From NCBI RefSeq assembly GCF_051900415.1, contig NZ_JBHZGL010000008.1, positions 109,403-173,402 on the forward strand: a DNA stretch of 64,000 nucleotides, given 5' to 3'. This document shows, one piece after another, positions 27,187-38,603 of this stretch. Position 1 is the first letter of the stretch. The number at the start of each line of letters is the position of its first letter. Under the pieces are notes generated by a model, which ran no database searches, was not told where the DNA came from, and was given only the letters and a program-made list of their open reading frames with translations. Source of the DNA: Frateuria_A sp051900415. GTDB taxonomy: Bacteria > Pseudomonadota > Gammaproteobacteria > Xanthomonadales > Rhodanobacteraceae. A program made the position numbers and the translations under genes.

Positions 27187-27207
27187 CATCTCATGAACGG
27201 TGAGATG
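27187..27207 (+). promoter_or_regulatory. Candidate operator upstream of receptor 2 promoter
   Basis: A perfect inverted repeat CATCTCA-N7-TGAGATG ends 12 nt before the -35 box at 27220, a position suited to an activator. It is absent from the receptor 1 promoter, so the two receptors may be regulated differently. No candidate regulator is adjacent. Confidence 0.45.
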
Positions 27208-27219
27208 ATTAAAAAAAAG

Positions 27220-27249
27220 TTGACACTCCATCTCGGGCAGAGCTAGCTT
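27220..27249 (+). promoter_or_regulatory. Promoter of TonB-dependent receptor 2
   Basis: TTGACA (27220-27225), an 18-nt spacer and TAGCTT (27244-27249), preceded by an A8 tract that may act as an UP element. The same spacing is seen before receptor 1. The leader is about 140 nt and contains the hairpin CCGAC...GTCGG at 27295-27319 followed by AGGAAGC. Confidence 0.6.
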
Positions 27250-27397
27250 CAGGCCGCAGCCGAGTGTTGGTTGCGGCTAAAACCCGCTGGGGTGCCGACA
27301 CCTATCGCAGCGATGTCGGTTAGGAAGCATGGGTTTGGCCTTTCTTCTGCCAGGACTTTCATGGCCCGGCTAACGGCCGCTTTGGGGAGATCGCTAA

Positions 27398-30300
27398 ATG
27401 AACAAGCTTCATAAACTGCACGGGGCATTGCCACGCCCGACCGCTTTGACCGTGGCCTTGGCCCTGGGACTAGGCTTGACCGGCCTCGCGCACGGCCAGT
27501 CCACAACCGGCACCATCTTCGGTACAGCTCCGGTCGCCGCAGGCGAGACCGTCGTCGTCCAGGGCGCCGGAGGCGCCACCCGAGAAGTCGCGGTGGATGC
27601 GAGCGGTCGCTATTCGGTCACCGTGCCGGTGGGTCGCTACACGGTTACCCTGCGCAAGGATGGCCAAGTGCTCGCCACGCAGGAAAACGTCGGCGTTTCG
27701 CCGGGCGCGGGTACCCAGGTACCGTTTGCCGCCGCGACTGCGGAGAACGCGCAGAACCTCGGCACCGTGCAGGTGGTCGCCAGCGCGCTGCCCGCCATCG
27801 ACGTAACCAGCGTCAACTCCAGCACAATCATCACCGCGGCCGACCTGCAGAAGCTGCCGGTGACCCGTAGCGCCGAGGCCATCGCGCTGCTCGCTCCGGG
27901 CACCGTGAAGGGCAGCAGCTATTTTGCCAACGCCGTGGCCTTCGGTGGTTCGAGCGTCTCCGAAAACGCGTACTACGTGAACGGCTACAACACCGGCGAG
28001 CCGTACCGCAACATCGGCGGCTTCCAGTTGCCCTATGGTGCGATCGACCAGCAGGAAACCCTCACTGGCGGTTACGACGCCAAGTACGGTCGTTCCGATG
28101 GTGGCGTGATCAACCAGATCGGAAAGCGCGGCACCAACGAATGGCACTTTGGTGGCCAGGTCGTGTGGGAACCGAAGTATCTGCAGGCCAGCCCGCGCAA
28201 CCGCTACTACGCCAGTGGTGCGCTGCCGCCGCCGACGGGAGCCCTCGAATACCAGTGGGCGGATCCGGACCTGGTGGGCGCGCTGCATCAGTACCGCAGT
28301 GACAACAAACAATGGGAAACGGTCTATTCGGCCTACTTGGGCGGTCCGCTGATCAAGGACAAGCTGTTCATGTTCCTGGCCGCCGAAACCACCAAGACCG
28401 GTTACACCACGGTCGGTACCGACACCACCGAGCGCGTGTCCTACAACCGCGACAAGAACACCAAGTTCTACGGCAAGTTGGACTGGAACATTACCGACAA
28501 CAACGTTCTCGAGCTGACCGCGCTGAAGAACAACCAGACCACCGGCACCGGCTCGACCTACTACTTCGACTACGCGACGCTCACCCCAGGTGCGTTCGCG
28601 GCCCCGAATGACATCACCAAGGACAACGCCGACTTCTACATCGGCCACTTCACCAGCTACATCACTGACAATGCGACGCTGAGCATCGTCTACGGCAAGG
28701 CAGACTTCAAGAATCCCAACATCTACGGCAACCACAGCGAGCTGCCGTTCATCTCCAACCCGCAGTACCAGGATCCGACCAAGGTTCCGGCGGGTACGCC
28801 GCCGACCGGCATCAGCAACACCCAGACCAACAGCAGCTGGCTGTCCAGCGACGCCACCAACGGCACCCACGGGCTGCGCGTCGACTTCGATTACCGCCTG
28901 GGCGACCACGACCTGGCCGTCGGTATCGACAACATGCATTACGAGGCCACGAACCAGGGCCAGTCACAGATCAACCCGTTCAATCCGGCGATCGACTACT
29001 TCTGGTCCTACCGCTCCAATGGCACGGTGCGCCAGTACAAGATCGGTTGGCAGACCAGCATGTCGATGGATCAGAAGGCGTGGTACATCCAGGATACCTG
29101 GCAGGTCTCCTCCAACGTCCTGCTGAAGGTGGGTCTGCGCAACGACCACTTCACCAACTACAACGATCGCGGCGATGCCTTCGTCGACATGAAGAACCAG
29201 TGGGAGCCGCGCATCGGCGTCAGCTGGGACGTCAACGGCGATTCCTCGTTCAAGATCTACGGTAACGTCGGCCGCTACTACCTCGCGCTGCCGGATAACG
29301 CCGCCGAACGCGCGGCCAACATATCGACCTACACCTGGCAGACCTACGACTACACCAGTGTGGATGCGAACGGCATTCCGCAGGGGCTGACGCCCGTCGG
29401 CGGCCTGGTTTCCCCCGATGGCGAGTTCGGCCTGCCCAAGGACCCCGAGCAGGTCACCGCGCGCAACCTCAAGCCCGAATACCTGGACGAGTTCATTGTT
29501 GGCTTCGACAAGCAGCTCAACGACAGCTGGAACTACGGCGCCAAGGCTATGTGGCGTGATCTGAAGACCGCCATCGACGACGAGTGCAGCCCGTACCGCA
29601 TCGCCGGAAAGATGGGAATCGCGCCGGGCGGCGAGTACAGCTACGACAACTATCTCGCCATCGTGAACAGCGGCTACTACAACTCGCTACTGGGCCCGGC
29701 GTATTGCCGCCTGATCAACCCGGGTCAGACCAATACCATGTTGGTCAGGGCGGATGAAGGCAGCGGCCTGCCCGACCAGTTGGTGTCGATGACTCAGGAG
29801 GACTGGGGCTTTACCCAGGGCGTCAAGCGCAAGACCGGCTCGCTGAACCTGTACCTGGAGCATCCGTTCGACGGCAAGTGGCAAGCTCGCGTGGATTACA
29901 CCTACTCCCGCGGCTTCGGCAACACCGAAGGCCAGGTTCGTTCGGACTTCGGCCAGGGCGACGTGTCCAAGACCGAAGACTGGGATGCCTGGCAGTTAAT
30001 GGACGGCCAGAACGGCGAATTGTTCAACGTGCGCAAGCATCAGCTTCGCATCCGTGGCGCCTACTCGTTCTCGCCGGAATGGCTGGTCTCCGGTACCGCC
30101 CTGATCCAGTCGGGCGTGGCCGAGTCGTGCCTCGGCTACTACGGCCCGACCGCCGACCAGGACCCGACAGCCTACGGCCCGGACTACCACTGGTGCGGTG
30201 GCCGCAAGTCGCCGCCGGGTGAAACGCACACGCCGTGGACCAAGCAGATCAACGTCGGCATGCAGTACATGCCCGCCTTTGCCGATCACAAGCTTGCATT

Positions 30301-30457
30301 CAAACTGGACGTCTTCAACCTGCTCAACGAGCAGCGCGCGACACAGACCTACCCGACCCGGGATACGGATCCGGGCTTCATTGACAACCAGTTCCACACG
30401 CCGGTGACGTTCGAGCCGCCGCGCTACGTGCGCCTGTCGGTGAGCTACGACTACTAA
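27398..30457 (+). CDS. Oar-like TonB-dependent receptor 2 with carboxypeptidase-regulatory-like domain
   Basis: 1019 residues, paralogous to receptor 1 along the whole length; the plug is almost identical (SSTIITAADLQKLPVTRSAE, YDAKYGRSDGGVINQIGKRG). The signal peptide ends near LAHGQS. A carboxypeptidase-regulatory-like domain follows (about 30-115), then the TonB-box-like GTVQVVASA, the plug and a long barrel ending RLSVSYDY. Extracellular-loop regions (for example around residues 265-300 and 460-490) differ most from receptor 1, suggesting related but distinct ligands. GGGGAG precedes the ATG. A strong terminator follows. Confidence 0.93.
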   Translation: MNKLHKLHGALPRPTALTVALALGLGLTGLAHGQSTTGTIFGTAPVAAGETVVVQGAGGATREVAVDASGRYSVTVPVGRYTVTLRKDGQVLATQENVGVSPGAGTQVPFAAATAENAQNLGTVQVVASALPAIDVTSVNSSTIITAADLQKLPVTRSAEAIALLAPGTVKGSSYFANAVAFGGSSVSENAYYVNGYNTGEPYRNIGGFQLPYGAIDQQETLTGGYDAKYGRSDGGVINQIGKRGTNEWHFGGQVVWEPKYLQASPRNRYYASGALPPPTGALEYQWADPDLVGALHQYRSDNKQWETVYSAYLGGPLIKDKLFMFLAAETTKTGYTTVGTDTTERVSYNRDKNTKFYGKLDWNITDNNVLELTALKNNQTTGTGSTYYFDYATLTPGAFAAPNDITKDNADFYIGHFTSYITDNATLSIVYGKADFKNPNIYGNHSELPFISNPQYQDPTKVPAGTPPTGISNTQTNSSWLSSDATNGTHGLRVDFDYRLGDHDLAVGIDNMHYEATNQGQSQINPFNPAIDYFWSYRSNGTVRQYKIGWQTSMSMDQKAWYIQDTWQVSSNVLLKVGLRNDHFTNYNDRGDAFVDMKNQWEPRIGVSWDVNGDSSFKIYGNVGRYYLALPDNAAERAANISTYTWQTYDYTSVDANGIPQGLTPVGGLVSPDGEFGLPKDPEQVTARNLKPEYLDEFIVGFDKQLNDSWNYGAKAMWRDLKTAIDDECSPYRIAGKMGIAPGGEYSYDNYLAIVNSGYYNSLLGPAYCRLINPGQTNTMLVRADEGSGLPDQLVSMTQEDWGFTQGVKRKTGSLNLYLEHPFDGKWQARVDYTYSRGFGNTEGQVRSDFGQGDVSKTEDWDAWQLMDGQNGELFNVRKHQLRIRGAYSFSPEWLVSGTALIQSGVAESCLGYYGPTADQDPTAYGPDYHWCGGRKSPPGETHTPWTKQINVGMQYMPAFADHKLAFKLDVFNLLNEQRATQTYPTRDTDPGFIDNQFHTPVTFEPPRYVRLSVSYDY

Positions 30458-30484
30458 GAGAAGATCGGCTGAGTTGAGCCCTGA

Positions 30485-30516
30485 AGCCACCGGTCGCGAG
30501 ACCGGTGGCTTTTTTC
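30485..30516 (+). terminator. Rho-independent terminator after receptor 2
   Basis: AGCCACCGGTC, loop GCGA and GACCGGTGGCT are followed by TTTTTT, 28 nt after the stop codon. The stem is perfect. Confidence 0.96.
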
Positions 30517-30720
30517 CAAGCGTTCGACCCACCGCAAGGAAGGCGGCCGGCCCGGAAGAAAGGATGCCCCGACCGTCATGAGTCAACGCGTGAGATGCGC
30601 TCGAGGGCTGGTGCGGAGACGGTTTCGACGACAAACCCGCGCCACCTTCCCGACCGAACGAGCACCCGCGCTGCGGGCCGTACAACGGTCTACCTAAGGC
30701 CAGGCGTGACGCGCCCGAAT

Positions 30721-30735
30721 TTCGCCTTCGGCGAA
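30721..30735 (-). terminator. Short hairpin downstream of sulfotransferase 3
   Basis: TTCGCC-TTC-GGCGAA lies 11 nt beyond the stop of the minus-strand gene. It lacks a clear T-tract, so it is a weak terminator or RNA 3'-end structure at best. Confidence 0.3.
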
Positions 30736-30746
30736 CGGATGCGCGT

Positions 30747-32345
30747 TCAGCCTAGGTCCGCAAGCGCCTTGCGCAGGGGTTGGAGCTGGCTTTCGTAATG
30801 GCGCCAGGCACCCAGTCCGCGTGTATGGATGGACTCCCGGACTTGCGGGCTGCTTCGCGTGGCGACCGGAGCGGCGTTGCTTTCGGGGCGCAGGCAAGCT
30901 TCTTCCACATCAAGCCCGCAATGGGCGAGCACGCGTGGGATGGTCGTGGCCGAATCGCGAACCAGTTCGGCGTAGTCAACATCCAGCATGGCGCCGGGCA
31001 GGGTCTCGTGCCAATGGCGGACCAGACGGGCGTGTTGCCCGTAGTAGTGCGCCATGGCGCCTAGCTCGTAAGTGTGGGCCGAAATGTTGCCGAACATCGC
31101 CTTGAAGTTGGAGAAGCACGTGTCCATCGGATCGCGCACCATGTGCAGGATCGGCGCATGCGGCAAAGCCCGGCGGATGAACGCCACCAGCTGAATGTTG
31201 CCGGGCAGTTTGTCGACGTAGTACGGCCGGCCTTCCGCTCGCCACTGCGTCTGCTTGAGGTAGCGCAGGCCGACCTGATGGAAGTCGATATCACGGCTGC
31301 GCTGGGTTACGCGCAGCAACCCTTCGGCCTGCTCCGGAATAACGTCGGCCATCCAGTGCAGTTGGCGCCAGAAGTCGCCGATCTCGCCCGCGGAAGTCAC
31401 CTTGGAATGGCTCGACAGGATGCGGTCCAGCAGCGTGGTGCCTGAGCGCGGCATGCCCACGATGAAAATCGGGATCGGTCCCTCGAATGCCGGAGATTGC
31501 GTGGCGGCCGCGTCCCGTTCGGCCGACGCCCGGATCAGCGCGTCGGTTACCGCTTCCTGCGTCGTGGGGTTGTAGGGGTTCAAGCGAGACATCAACGCGT
31601 TGCAGCGCGCCAGTGCCCGCCATGCTTCGTCGTACCGGCCAAGATCGTCCAGCGTCTTGAAGACTGCGTACTCGAACTCGGCCCGCGCGAAGGCCTGGCC
31701 CGAGTCCGTGGGTTGCTCCGGCAAGCGCTGAAGTTGCTCCTGCAGGCGGGCCAGATGGTTGGCATCCGGTGTCTGCTTGCGCATATCGACCAAGGCGGGC
31801 GCCGCATCACCGAAATCAGGCCAGCGATCCAGGCATTGCTCCAGTACCTTGCACGCCTCGTCCATGCGCCCGTTGAACTGCAGCAACATGCCATGGAGCC
31901 GGCCTGCTTCAGGCGTCTCCACGCCGGCGCGTACCGCCTTTTCCGTGAGCTCCAGCGCCTCGCGGAACTCGCCGATCATGAATCGCATTTTCGCCTGTGC
32001 CAGCACGACGTGGGCCGGCGGGTCCGGCGCCTGAGTCAGTAAATCGAGGCAGGCACGGGCAGCCACAATCTCTCCACGCCCGACCAGGCGTTGAATCATG
32101 CCGACGATCAGGAGTGCATCCTTCGGCAAGCGATGGAGGGCCCGGAGCAGCGGCAGGGTCGATGCCTGCAGGTGACCCTGCTGGAACAAAAGGTCGGCCA
32201 GCTGGAGGCTGCATGCCAGGTCGTTCGGGGCCTGCCGGAGGATGGTTTCCAGCGTGGCCTGCGCGGCAGGCAACTGTCCGCCCTCCAGGTAGATCCGGGC
32301 GCGCTCACGCAAGGTGTCGAGTGATACGGGTTGGCTGGCAGTCAT
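30747..32345 (-). CDS. TPR-containing sulfotransferase 3
   Basis: 532 residues from ATG 32345; the frame is open further upstream, but that part overlaps the GntR gene and is non-coding. N-terminal TPR-like repeats (YLEGGQLPAAQATLETIL, GRMDEACKVLEQCLDRWP) precede the sulfotransferase domain with GMPRSGTTLLDRILSSH, SAGEIGDF and VRDPMDTCFSN. It is a clear paralogue of the two plus-strand copies but converges on receptor 2, so the block has been rearranged as well as duplicated. Cytoplasmic, since PAPS is cytoplasmic and no signal peptide is present. Substrate unknown. Confidence 0.91.
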   Translation of the reverse strand: MTASQPVSLDTLRERARIYLEGGQLPAAQATLETILRQAPNDLACSLQLADLLFQQGHLQASTLPLLRALHRLPKDALLIVGMIQRLVGRGEIVAARACLDLLTQAPDPPAHVVLAQAKMRFMIGEFREALELTEKAVRAGVETPEAGRLHGMLLQFNGRMDEACKVLEQCLDRWPDFGDAAPALVDMRKQTPDANHLARLQEQLQRLPEQPTDSGQAFARAEFEYAVFKTLDDLGRYDEAWRALARCNALMSRLNPYNPTTQEAVTDALIRASAERDAAATQSPAFEGPIPIFIVGMPRSGTTLLDRILSSHSKVTSAGEIGDFWRQLHWMADVIPEQAEGLLRVTQRSRDIDFHQVGLRYLKQTQWRAEGRPYYVDKLPGNIQLVAFIRRALPHAPILHMVRDPMDTCFSNFKAMFGNISAHTYELGAMAHYYGQHARLVRHWHETLPGAMLDVDYAELVRDSATTIPRVLAHCGLDVEEACLRPESNAAPVATRSSPQVRESIHTRGLGAWRHYESQLQPLRKALADLG

Positions 32346-32392
32346 TGCTCGATGGTAACCGTCCGACCTGCTGCGTGTACCGCGCACGCAAG

Positions 32393-33145
32393 TCAGTCCG
32401 TATGGAGCTCGGCCACGAAGTCGTAGATGTCGCCGCGGTACCACGAGCTGGTGAATTCCACCACGCGGCCGTCGTCGAGGAAGCTGCGACGCTCGATGCT
32501 CAGGCCGGCGCTGCCGGTGGGCACGTGGAGCAGGCGGGCGTGCTGGGCGCTCAGCGACACCGCACGCAGGCGCTGCAGGGCGCGGCGCGGGCGGGCGTTG
32601 CGTTGTTCCAGCGCTTCGTAGAGCGAATCGCGCACCGCCATCGGATCGGGCAGGACGCTGGCGGGCACCACGCTGCGCTCGATCGCCAGCGGCTCGTCGC
32701 CGGCGTAGCGCACGCGGTGCAGGCGCACCACGGCCGCGCCGGGCGAAAGGTTCATTGCCATGGCCTCTTCCGGCGTCACCTCGCCGATGCCGCGCTCGAA
32801 GAATTCCGAGCGGGGGTTCAGGCCGCGCGCGCGCAGGTCCTCGGTGAAGCTGGTCAGCCGCGACATCGGCTTGACGATGCGCTCGGCGACGAAGGTGCCG
32901 GCGCCGTGGCGCTGGGTCAGCAGGCCCTCTTCGACCAGGCCGGCGATGGCCTTGCGCACGGTCACGCGCGAGAGGCCCAGCGCCTGCGACAGGTCGCGCT
33001 CGCTGGGCAGCGCCTGGCCCGGTTCGATGTCGCGGTGTTCGACCACGGTGCGGATCGCCCGGCGCAGCCGCAGGTAGGCCAGCGGCTGGCGCGTATCGGG
33101 GCTTTCGCAGAGGCGGCGGTATTCGGCGGCGAGCGCGGTCTCCAT
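32393..33145 (-). CDS. GntR-family (HutC/UTRA) transcriptional regulator
   Basis: 250 residues. The N-terminal winged helix (PSERDLSQALGLSRVTVRKA, then LVEEGLLTQRHGAGTFVAE) is the GntR type. The C-terminal about 160 residues are a UTRA domain (SRLTSFTEDLRARGLNPRSE, FTSSWYRGDIYDFVAEL), which binds small sugars or sugar phosphates. It is divergent from zwf with TGGTAT-type half-sites between them, so it probably controls the Entner-Doudoroff operon and itself. NagR-like effectors such as amino-sugar phosphates cannot be excluded. The usual proteobacterial regulator for this operon is HexR, which is not seen here. Confidence 0.9.
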   Translation of the reverse strand: METALAAEYRRLCESPDTRQPLAYLRLRRAIRTVVEHRDIEPGQALPSERDLSQALGLSRVTVRKAIAGLVEEGLLTQRHGAGTFVAERIVKPMSRLTSFTEDLRARGLNPRSEFFERGIGEVTPEEAMAMNLSPGAAVVRLHRVRYAGDEPLAIERSVVPASVLPDPMAVRDSLYEALEQRNARPRRALQRLRAVSLSAQHARLLHVPTGSAGLSIERRSFLDDGRVVEFTSSWYRGDIYDFVAELHTD

Positions 33146-33152
33146 GGCAGAA

Positions 33153-33247
33153 CCATACCAATCTCACACCATTTGCGGCAAGCCGCCATGAAAACGTATG
33201 CATGACCTGCACGCCTGGCTGCGTAATCTGGTATTTCACTGGTACCA
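33153..33247. promoter_or_regulatory. Divergent gntR/zwf control region with TGGTA-type half-sites
   Basis: ATACCA at 33155-33160 (TGGTAT on the minus strand) lies just before gntR. On the zwf side TGGTAT (33229-33234) and the palindrome TGGTACCA (33240-33247) are spaced 11 bp apart, one helical turn. TGGTAT is the half-site type of many UTRA-domain GntR regulators. Their position fits repression of both genes. Confidence 0.55.
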
Positions 33248-33307
33248 TCCTCGGCGCCCAGGCGGGATGGCCCATTCCGTCTGCCCAACACGCAATCGAG
33301 GTGAACC

Positions 33308-34774
<1,467 letters not shown>

Positions 34775-34843
34775 CGCGGTGCTTCACCCGATGCCCGCAA
34801 CCGGCTGCCGACACTGTCGGACCCTTTCCACGCCAGTGCGCCC

Positions 34844-35557
34844 ATGACGACCTCGATCAACGTCACCACCCACAGCTTCGCCGACGGCCATGCGCTCGCC
34901 CTGGCCCTGGCCGAGCGCGTCGCCGACCGTTTGCGCGCGGGCCTGCTGGAGCGCGACTTCGCCCTGCTGGCAGTCTCCGGCGGACGCACGCCGCTGCGCT
35001 TCTTCGATCTGCTGTCGCAGGCCACGCTGGACTGGTCCCGGGTGCAGGTCACCCTGGTCGACGAGCGCTGGGTGGACGAGGGCGATCCGCGCTCCAACGC
35101 GCGCCTGGTGCGTGGGCACCTGCTGCAGAACCAGGCGGCCGTTGCCTCGTTCGTGCCGCTGTACACCGGCGCGGCCACGCCGGAGGAAGGGCAGGCCGAA
35201 GCCGGCCGGCGCATCCATGCGCTGCCGCTGCCATTCGACGCGGTGGTGCTGGGTATGGGGCCGGATGGGCATACGGCCTCGTTCTTCCCCGGGGGCGACC
35301 AGCTCGCCGCCGCACTGGATCCGAACCAGCCCAGCGGCGTGTTGCCGATGCGCGCGCCCGGCGCCGGCGAGCCGCGCATCACCCTGACCCTGCCCACCCT
35401 GCTCGAAACCCGCCACCTGTTCCTGCACATCGAAGGCGAGGACAAGCGCGACGTGCTGGCGCAGGCGCGGCTTGGCCTGGGCGAGGCCGCGCACTATCCG
35501 ATCCGCGTCGTGCTGGCGCGCTCGCCGGTGCCGGCCGACGTGTACTGGTGTCCCTGA
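34844..35557 (+). CDS. pgl: 6-phosphogluconolactonase
   Basis: 237 residues of the DevB/Pgl family: the phosphate-binding stretch LLAVSGGRTPLRFF, the motif VTLVDERWVDEGDPRSNARL and the catalytic region VVLGMGPDGHTASFFPG. It hydrolyses the lactone made by Zwf to 6-phosphogluconate. It follows zwf by 69 nt and precedes edd by 43 nt in the same direction. Confidence 0.97.
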   Translation: MTTSINVTTHSFADGHALALALAERVADRLRAGLLERDFALLAVSGGRTPLRFFDLLSQATLDWSRVQVTLVDERWVDEGDPRSNARLVRGHLLQNQAAVASFVPLYTGAATPEEGQAEAGRRIHALPLPFDAVVLGMGPDGHTASFFPGGDQLAAALDPNQPSGVLPMRAPGAGEPRITLTLPTLLETRHLFLHIEGEDKRDVLAQARLGLGEAAHYPIRVVLARSPVPADVYWCP

Positions 35558-35600
35558 TCATTGACTGCCGGAACGAATCGACCGGCATGGAGTACCTGCC

Positions 35601-37417
<1,817 letters not shown>

Positions 37418-37418
<1 letters not shown>

Positions 37419-38062
37419 TGAACCAAGCCGACAGGCAGCAGGAAATCGAACGGGCGATGCGCCTGGCGCCGGTGATCCCGGTGGTGGTGATCGAGGATGC
37501 GCGCGCCGCCGTACCGATGGCGCGCGCGCTGGTCGCCGGCGGCGTGCCGGCGATCGAGGTGACCTTGCGCACGGCGGCCGCGCTGGAGGCCGTCCGTGCG
37601 ATCGCCGCGGAAGTCGAGGGCGCGATGGTCGGCGTGGGCACGGTGCTGGGCGAGGCCGACCTGCGCGCGGCGTACGAGGCGGGTGCACGCTTCGCCGTCT
37701 CGCCCGGCGCGACCTCGCGATTGCTGGATGCCGCCGCGGACATCCCGCTGCCGCTGCTCCCCGGCGCGGCCACCGCCAGCGAGGCGATGGCGCTGCTGGA
37801 GCGCGGCTACCGGCACCTGAAGTTCTTCCCCGCCGTGCCCGCTGGCGGCGCGAAGCTGCTGGCGGCATGGGCTGGGCCGCTGCCGCAGTTGCGCTTCTGT
37901 CCGACCGGCGGCATCAGCGCCGCCACCGCCGGCGAGTTCCTTGCCCTGCCCAGCGTGCTGTGCGTGGGCGGATCCTGGCTCACGCCCGCCGACAAGCTCG
38001 CTGCCGGCGACTGGGCCGGTATCGAAGCGCTCGCCAGCGCCGCGGCAGGCCTCAGGACCTGA
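37418..38062 (+). CDS. eda: 2-keto-3-deoxy-6-phosphogluconate aldolase
   Basis: 214 residues. Class I aldolase features are visible: the Schiff-base lysine in HLKFFPAVPAGG, the glutamate in AIEVTLRTAAAL and the phosphate-binding CPTGGISAATAGEF. It cleaves KDPG to pyruvate and glyceraldehyde 3-phosphate and completes the Entner-Doudoroff pathway. Last gene of the operon; a CGTAGGGTGGGC repeat follows 24 nt after the stop. Confidence 0.98.
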
Positions 38063-38086
38063 AGCGATCGAAGCCTGCGACCGCTT

Positions 38087-38156
38087 CGTAGGGTGGGCTT
38101 CAGCCCACCGCCGTTCGACCCGGCCGGATCGGTGGTGGGCTCAAGCCCACCCTACG
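38087..38156. repeat. CGTAGGGTGGGC-type palindromic repeat, copy 1
   Basis: CGTAGGGTGGGCTTCAGCCC on the left is matched by an inverted arm ending GGGCTCAAGCCCACCCTACG on the right. Each arm is itself a hairpin (GTGGGCTTCAGCCCAC). Related copies lie at 41684-41746, 47532-47587 and 53018-53086. It separates eda from the convergent DUF1272 gene. Confidence 0.92.
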
Positions 38157-38191
38157 CGGCCCGATTCGAGCGACCACGCACCATCGGGCGC

Positions 38192-38500
38192 TCAACGTTC
38201 GTGCGGCGCCATGGCCGCCAGGCGGCCGACCAGTTCCCGGTGGGCCAGCGCGTCCACCGGCTTGTGCGTGACCTTGCCCGTGGCGGGATAGCGCCCGAGG
38301 AAGTTGCCGTTCTTCCAGTCGTGCGCCGGCCGCACCGGCCGCGGCACGAAACCGCCGCCGCAGTTCGGGCACACGCCCTGCAGTACGCCTTCGACGCAGC
38401 CATGGCAGAAGGTGCATTCGAACGAGCAGATGCGCGCCGCGGTCGATGCCGGCGGCAGCGGCTTGTTGCAGTGTTCGCAGGTCGGTCGCAGTTCGAGCAT
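38192..38500 (-). CDS. DUF1272 domain-containing zinc-ribbon-like protein
   Basis: 102 residues from ATG 38500, which has GGGAGG upstream. The core LELRPTCEHCNKPLPP, then ARICSFECTFCHGC and VCPNCGGGFVPRPVRP contains four CxxC-like pairs expected to bind zinc, and matches DUF1272. The C-terminal extension after RPAHDWKNGNF is less conserved. Function of the family is unknown. It is divergent from the DMT transporter with a 103-nt gap. Confidence 0.88.
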   Translation of the reverse strand: MLELRPTCEHCNKPLPPASTAARICSFECTFCHGCVEGVLQGVCPNCGGGFVPRPVRPAHDWKNGNFLGRYPATGKVTHKPVDALAHRELVGRLAAMAPHER

Positions 38501-38603
38501 GGGAGCCTCCCGTTCCAAGGCGCACATCATGCGCCAGGCGGGTGGCGTCCGCCCCGCCGGAGCGTGTGTCCCTTATCCTTCGGTTTTTCCCGGACCCTCC
38601 GCC

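Noticed and set aside
20079..32345. Receptor/sulfotransferase block considered as a mobile island
   Set aside because: No integrase, transposase, tRNA end or flanking direct repeat was found. Tandem duplication and rearrangement explain the paralogues.
30747..33275. Fusion of sulfotransferase 3 with the upstream frame to give an 842-residue protein
   Set aside because: The extra N-terminal part is an off-frame reading of the GntR gene, which has clear GntR and UTRA domains. ATG 32345 matches the paralogue starts.
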